A DNA stretch of 64,000 nt. Source: an uncultured Flavobacteriales bacterium. GTDB taxonomy: Bacteria; Bacteroidota; Bacteroidia; Flavobacteriales_D; Crocinitomicaceae. The notes below the pieces were generated by a model. The model searched no databases, was not told where the DNA came from, and saw nothing but the letters and a program-made list of their open reading frames with translations. Positions 60,537 to 64,000 of this stretch are shown here, one piece after another; within the stretch, counting starts at the first letter, position 1, and the number at the start of each line of letters is the position of its first letter. The stretch covers positions 124,001-188,000 of the forward strand of contig CAJXJK010000004.1 in NCBI GenBank assembly GCA_913054135.1. Direction: 5' to 3'. The position numbers were made by a program, and so were the translations under genes.

Positions 60537-61427
60537 GTGAAAATTCTAGCTGAAATCGTATGTGAAATCGAAGCCGACCAACGTCTTTATGATTTTTGCA
60601 ATGGTCGATTTACAGAATTACCCAGTCGTAAAAGCGTCAAAAATGCCATTGATCAAAATAGAATGTTGGTGAATGGAAAATCTGAAAAAACGGGATTTTG
60701 GCTAAGAGGAGGTGAAAGAATTCAATTAGTAGATCTCGAAAACAAGCCTCCTAAACCATATCATTTAGATTTAGAAATATTATTTGAAGACGACCACCTT
60801 ATCATTGTGAATAAGCCCGCAGGTATAAGAGTAAGCGGTAATCAATTTAAGACCTTAACCAACATATTAGCTTACAATTTCACGCCTTCAAAGGCGAAAG
60901 ATGCCTTGCCCTGGCCTCTTGTAGTACACAGGCTTGATCAACCAACATCAGGCATATTGATTGCTGCTAAATCACAATCTGCTAGAATAGAAATGGGTCG
61001 GCAGTTTGAAGCCAAAGAGATTGAAAAATCCTATCATGCAATTGTTATCGGAGAAACATCCAAATCGTTTGAATCTCATACTCAAATTGACGATAAAGAC
61101 TCAGAGACACAATTTGAAACATTAAAAACGGTAAGGTCGTTACGCTCAAACCACCTGTCATTATTGAAAATCTACCCAAAAACAGGAAGAAAACATCAAA
61201 TTCGCAAGCATTTATCAGAGATGAACTTCCCGATACTTGGCGACCAAACATACTCACCTCCAGCACTTAAGCTGAAAAACAAAGGTTTATTTTTATGTGC
61301 AACAGGCGTGAAATTCGTGCATCCAGCAAGCAAAAAGCCTCTAAAAGTAGCGATTGAGCTTCCTAAAAAATATGAAAAACGATTAAAATCGGAATTAAAG
61401 AGGTGGAAAAACACTATGCAAGCATAG
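60537..61427 (+). CDS. RluA-family pseudouridine synthase
   Basis: 296 residues, started at GTG (60537); no ATG is suitable upstream. An S4-like N-terminal domain (SRKSVKNAIDQNRMLVNGKSEKTGFWLRGGERIQLVD) precedes the catalytic domain with VHRLDQPTSGILIAAK (catalytic Asp in the RLD motif), YHAIVIGE, KIYPKTGRKHQIRKHLSE and FLCATGVKFVHPAS. It isomerises uridine in rRNA or tRNA; site unknown. Confidence 0.92.
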   Translation: MKILAEIVCEIEADQRLYDFCNGRFTELPSRKSVKNAIDQNRMLVNGKSEKTGFWLRGGERIQLVDLENKPPKPYHLDLEILFEDDHLIIVNKPAGIRVSGNQFKTLTNILAYNFTPSKAKDALPWPLVVHRLDQPTSGILIAAKSQSARIEMGRQFEAKEIEKSYHAIVIGETSKSFESHTQIDDKDSETQFETLKTVRSLRSNHLSLLKIYPKTGRKHQIRKHLSEMNFPILGDQTYSPPALKLKNKGLFLCATGVKFVHPASKKPLKVAIELPKKYEKRLKSELKRWKNTMQA

Positions 61428-61523
61428 GTTTCATCCATACGTTTTTATTCACCATTCGTCTGATTTAATGTTAATTTCATCTAATTTTCAGAAATAATGT
61501 AATGTAAGTCACAACAATACGTC

Positions 61524-61531
61524 TATGTTTG
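61524..61531 (+). promoter_or_regulatory. -7 element for the 61564 small gene
   Basis: TATGTTTG, perfect TAnnTTTG, 32 nt before the ATG. No TTG at a standard -33 position. Confidence 0.4.
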
Positions 61532-61563
61532 TGTTATAATTGTACAAACAAAAAATAATTGTT

Positions 61564-61734
61564 ATGGCACGTAAAAAGTCGAATGAAAAAGTGGAGAAGA
61601 TCTTAAATGAAATTAAAAATTCAACGCCAAAGTTCAAATTACAATTGGACAAGAAAACTACAATTACTTTGAAAACTGAAGAACAGCTTGCTAAATGGAT
61701 GGAAATGTATCCTAAAGCAGTTTTACTTTCATAA
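61564..61734 (+). CDS. Small basic hypothetical protein
   Basis: 56 residues from the ATG at 61564 (a TTG further up is not needed). Lys-rich start MARKKSNEKVEKILNEIKNST, then a compact beta/alpha part (KFKLQLDKKTTITLKTEEQLAKWMEMYP). Not recognised. It has its own -7 element and a terminator, which supports that it is real. Confidence 0.65.
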   Translation: MARKKSNEKVEKILNEIKNSTPKFKLQLDKKTTITLKTEEQLAKWMEMYPKAVLLS

Positions 61735-61755
61735 ATAGATTTTACTTAAATTTTG

Positions 61756-61794
61756 AGGAGTTCTCTAGGCTAGGCCAAGAGAGCTCTTTTTTTT
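61756..61794 (+). terminator. Intrinsic terminator after the small gene
   Basis: Stem GAGTTCTCT / AGAGAGCTC (61758-61766 with 61778-61786, one G-T pair), then a T-run. Confidence 0.75.
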
Positions 61795-61799
61795 GTCAT

Positions 61800-61807
61800 T
61801 ATATTTG
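61800..61807 (+). promoter_or_regulatory. -7 element for the CvfB-like gene, adjacent to ATG
   Basis: TATATTTG, perfect TAnnTTTG, 5 nt before the ATG at 61813, directly after the preceding terminator. Predicts a leaderless transcript. Confidence 0.5.
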
Positions 61808-61812
61808 CAGTC

Positions 61813-62646
61813 ATGGTTGAAATTGGAAGAGTAAATACACTTAAAGTCGTTAAAGAAGTTGATTTTGGATTATATCTTGACGGAGGTGAAGACGGAGAAA
61901 TCTTGTTACCAACAAGATATATAGATGCAGGAACAGAGGTTGATCACTTTATTGACGTCTTCATCTATTTAGATTCTGAAGACCGATTAATCGCTACAAA
62001 TGAGACTCCAGAAGCTCAAGTGGGTGATTTTGCCTTTTTGAAATGTGCGCAAACCACTGATTACGGAGCATTTTTGGATTGGGGATTAATGAAAGATTTG
62101 CTATGCCCTTTTTCAGAGCAAACTGTTGACATGATTGAAGATGTTCGTTACTTCGTTTACATTTATGTCGATGAAGAAACAGAGCGAATTGTGGCTTCGG
62201 CCAAAACAGATAAATTCTTAGATAATGTTCCAGCTGAATACGAAGAAGGTCAAGAAGTTGAGTTGATTATTGCAACAAGATCAGATCTCGGAGTAAAAGT
62301 AATCGTGAACGGAACTCATTCTGGGCTCTTATATCACAATGAAGTTTTCGAAGATTTAAGACCAGGACAAAAAACTACCGGTTATATCAAGAAAATCAGA
62401 GAAGATGAGAAACTTGATGTTAGTCTTCAAAAAGAAGGTTATGAACGTGTGATTGGAGTTGCAGGTGATATTCTTAGAAAAATGCAGGCCAATGGTGGAT
62501 TCGTAGAGGCAACTGATAAGTCTTCTCCCGAAGTTATCAAGCATATGTTCGGCATCTCTAAAAAGGTATTCAAGAAAGCTATTGGAGCTTTATACAAAGA
62601 CAGATTGATTACAATTGAATCCAACGGCATTAGGCTGGTGAAGTAG
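61813..62646 (+). CDS. CvfB-like S1 RNA-binding protein
   Basis: 277 residues. Repeated S1-type modules (IGRVNTLKVVKEVDFGLYLDGGEDGEILLPTRYI, then VGDFAFLKCAQTTDYGAFLDWGLMKDLLCPF, then LGVKVIVNGTHSGLLYHNEVF) and a C-terminal winged helix (HMFGISKKVFKKAIGALYKDRLITIESNGIRLVK), the CvfB architecture. It binds RNA in the cytoplasm and in other bacteria affects regulation of virulence or exoprotein genes. Single gene. Confidence 0.88.
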   Translation: MVEIGRVNTLKVVKEVDFGLYLDGGEDGEILLPTRYIDAGTEVDHFIDVFIYLDSEDRLIATNETPEAQVGDFAFLKCAQTTDYGAFLDWGLMKDLLCPFSEQTVDMIEDVRYFVYIYVDEETERIVASAKTDKFLDNVPAEYEEGQEVELIIATRSDLGVKVIVNGTHSGLLYHNEVFEDLRPGQKTTGYIKKIREDEKLDVSLQKEGYERVIGVAGDILRKMQANGGFVEATDKSSPEVIKHMFGISKKVFKKAIGALYKDRLITIESNGIRLVK

Positions 62647-62694
62647 TACCAACGAATACCTTTCATTTAACGTTAGTAATAGAAACGCCCAGAA

Positions 62695-63195
62695 GTGAAA
62701 ATCAAATTCCCTTTTATATTTCTTTCAAGCATTGTGTTACTCACAACACTTATCGCCTGCAGAAAAGATGACATTAATCCAACCCAAGAATCTGGCCAGG
62801 AACCATATGTTATTCAAGATGACGATTACAGATGGCAGTATGTTGGTGAATGGGAATTCGTTTGCGAAACTTTCACTTGGGATTACATGTGGTACCCTGA
62901 TAGCACTGGTGGAGGCTGGGTAAACAATTCACACACAGACACTAATTGGATAGATACTGGTGAAGTGAAAATGGGAATTGCTGAAACCGATATTCTGATT
63001 AAGAAAAAAATGAATCACGAATTCGAAACTCACTTTGTTACTAATTCGGGTGGGTTAAGCATAGAAAATCACAATTGCGGTCACTCCAATTGGTCAATAT
63101 CTGCAGAGAACTATTATCACAATTGGAATCCTGAGTCTTCAAATTATGGGGGTTCTTATTACACGGTCACCACCGTTAAGGGCGTAAAACTCTAA
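62695..63195 (+). CDS. Hypothetical lipoprotein
   Basis: 166 residues started at GTG; no ATG is available before the signal (MKIKFPFIFLSSIVLLTTLIAC, Cys22). The mature part is rich in Trp, Tyr and Asn (YRWQYVGEWEFVCETFTWDYMWYPDSTGGGWVNN), like small Trp-rich beta proteins whose family I do not recognise. Its stop is directly followed, in the same frame, by the broken Lacal_2735-like fragment. Confidence 0.65.
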   Translation: MKIKFPFIFLSSIVLLTTLIACRKDDINPTQESGQEPYVIQDDDYRWQYVGEWEFVCETFTWDYMWYPDSTGGGWVNNSHTDTNWIDTGEVKMGIAETDILIKKKMNHEFETHFVTNSGGLSIENHNCGHSNWSISAENYYHNWNPESSNYGGSYYTVTTVKGVKL

Positions 63196-63276
63196 TTCTT
63201 TTTCAAAAGAAAATCCCCAACTTCCAAACTAGAAAATCAATACGACAAACTTCTCAAAAAAGCCTTCTCTTGGTAA
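63196..63276 (+). pseudogene. Partial, broken copy of the Lacal_2735-type gene
   Basis: Translated from 63196 in this frame the text is F-F-F-K-R-K-S-P then SKLENQYDKLLKKAF, and it stops at TAA (63274-63276). It matches the intact gene next door (TKKSPIKKLEAKYDALIAEAF) over about 20 residues, including K-S-P and K-L-E-x-x-Y-D, and then loses similarity. No start codon. It is probably the N-terminal half of a tandem copy that has decayed. Confidence 0.55.
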
Positions 63277-63333
63277 GAGAGTATCTTTCTCTCCGAACAT
63301 TACAACTTCCCGCTTGTTCTTAAAAAAACATCT

Positions 63334-63501
63334 ATGGGACTTTTCACAAAAAAATCTCCGATTAAAAAATTGGAAGCCAAGTATGACGCCTTAATTGCTG
63401 AAGCATTTCAATTGTCAAAAACAAATAGAATGGCAAGCGATCAAAAAACAGCCGAGGCGAACGAAGTATTAAAAAAAATTGAAGATTTGAGTAAAGGGTA
63501 G
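63334..63501 (+). CDS. Lacal_2735-family small protein
   Basis: 55 residues, a gene below usual ORF size limits. MGLFTKKSPIKKLEAKYDALIAEAFQLSKTNRMASDQKTAEANEVLKKIEDLSKG in parts matches the Lacal_2735 family, which is confined to Bacteroidota: N-terminal G-L-F-x-K-K, then K-L-E-x-x-Y-D-x-L, L-S-x-T-N-R, and K-T-A-E-A-N-E-V-L-K. Function unknown; small basic helical protein. Ends 4 bp before the convergent mutS2 stop. Confidence 0.8.
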   Translation: MGLFTKKSPIKKLEAKYDALIAEAFQLSKTNRMASDQKTAEANEVLKKIEDLSKG

Positions 63502-63505
63502 TTTC

Positions 63506-64000
63506 CTACTCTACCTCAGACAATTTCGTGGTAATCACAAAATTACCAACAAGCACTACTACTTTATTTCCTTTAATCTCTTTGATTGTACCTCTTTGAT
63601 TAGTACTCTTAAGAACGGCTATGTCACCCACCTTGAAATTCTTAACCACCACCTTGGGTGCTGACCTTTTGGTGGCATCTTCTAATTGACCTTTAGCTAA
63701 CTTTGGCAAGTCAGGAGCTTTCAACTGCTTATCCATCAAAAGCGCATCATTTATTTTGGTCTCTTCTTTTATCTTTCGCTTCTTGGCCGCATCTCTCTTT
63801 GCCTTTTTAAGCACCAAAATCTTTGACTTTTCTTGAGCCACATATCGCTTTACAGACTCATTTAATGCCTTGTTCGTTTCATGCTTTTCGTATTTTTTAA
63901 TCAATTCAAAAATACGCTTGCCAGCATTCACAAATTTGTTTTGTTGCTCAAAAAACGCCGCCTGTCTCTCAGCCTTTTGAGTGAGTGTTAGCAGTTTTGC
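63506..64000 (-). CDS. mutS2: MutS2 C-terminal part (truncated by the window edge)
   Basis: The open frame runs from 64000 to the stop at 63506 with no stop codon; the GTG at 63931 is only an internal codon, so the real start is outside the window. What is visible is a helical, charged coiled-coil stretch (LTQKAERQAAFFEQQNKFVNAGKRIFELIKKYE), a Lys-rich linker and a closing KOW-like module (FKVGDIAVLKSTNQRGTIKEIKGNKVVVLVGNFVITTKLSEVE). This is the end pattern of Bacteroidota MutS2 ATPases, which act on branched DNA and on collided ribosomes; an Smr nuclease domain is not seen after it. The assignment rests on that tail alone. Confidence 0.7.
   Translation of the reverse strand, partial: AKLLTLTQKAERQAAFFEQQNKFVNAGKRIFELIKKYEKHETNKALNESVKRYVAQEKSKILVLKKAKRDAAKKRKIKEETKINDALLMDKQLKAPDLPKLAKGQLEDATKRSAPKVVVKNFKVGDIAVLKSTNQRGTIKEIKGNKVVVLVGNFVITTKLSEVE

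Noticed and set aside
1-64000. CRISPR arrays, IS elements, phage genes, tRNA or rRNA genes
   Set aside because: No evenly spaced direct repeats, transposase or integrase frames, or recognisable RNA genes were seen; all intergenic gaps are below 300 bases.

Overview
The window is an AT-rich chromosomal segment from a member of the Bacteroidota, most likely a marine or freshwater flavobacterium (order Flavobacteriales). The evidence is consistent: four secreted proteins end in type IX secretion (Por) C-terminal sorting domains, promoters fit the Bacteroidota pattern (TTG about 19-20 nt before TAnnTTTG), and the gene content is typical of the group (TamL, BshC, DciA/DUF721 beside RecF, a Lacal_2735-type small protein, TonB-dependent receptor with a CarboxypepD_reg-like domain). 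I saw no insertion sequence, phage, CRISPR array, tRNA or rRNA, and no gene-free stretch over 300 bases.

Region by region. 1-9 kb: a T9SS cargo protein, a small membrane protein, a lipoprotein, and a leftward operon of tamL, a BNR/sialidase-like secreted protein and an unusual glycosyltransferase fused to a degenerate sugar-phosphotransferase tail. 9-16 kb: an SPOUT rRNA/tRNA methyltransferase, an extragenic palindrome, a thioredoxin-like protein, a beta-propeller-SPOR protein, a transglutaminase-like protein, a nucleoside phosphorylase and bshC (bacillithiol synthesis). 16-25 kb: cyclophilin, dciA-recF, guaB, and a run of three periplasmic folding factors (PpiC-like, a lipoprotein relative, SurA-like). 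25-29 kb: PlsC-type acyltransferase and a four-gene operon led by a membrane protein and an XRE regulator, with palindromic half-sites at its promoter. 29-37 kb: a complete metal-uptake operon (TonB receptor, DtxR-family regulator, TroA/ZnuA-like binding protein, ATPase, two permeases), one permease being fused to a DtxR-like winged-helix/dimerisation tail, under a promoter overlapped by a perfect dyad that looks like a DtxR-family operator. 37-46 kb: ndk, a 7TM-PP2C signalling phosphatase, a T9SS protein, and a leftward run containing a SAM-hydrolase, two tandem paralogous secreted proteins, an outer-membrane protein and an O-antigen-ligase/TPR protein. 46-57 kb: phoH, purC, lipoproteins, an amidohydrolase, LamG-T9SS protein, GNAT, PhnA, a response regulator and a Wzy-like/Wzz-like pair. 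57-64 kb: a VPS10/sortilin-like T9SS propeller protein, TerB-like, RluA-family pseudouridine synthase, CvfB-like S1 protein, a lipoprotein, a Lacal_2735 small gene with a broken partial copy beside it, and the 3' end of mutS2 running off the right edge.

Much of the window serves the cell envelope: outer-membrane assembly (TamL), periplasmic folding (PPIases), phospholipid acylation (PlsC), surface polysaccharide (GT2 fusion, two ligase-type proteins, Wzz), T9SS surface cargo and many lipoproteins. The most distinctive items are the metal-uptake operon with its permease-regulator fusion and dyad operator, the GT2/degenerate-PGT fusion, the XRE operon half-sites, the tandem Cys-motif paralogs, and a set of promoters placed so close to ATG that the mRNAs would be leaderless.
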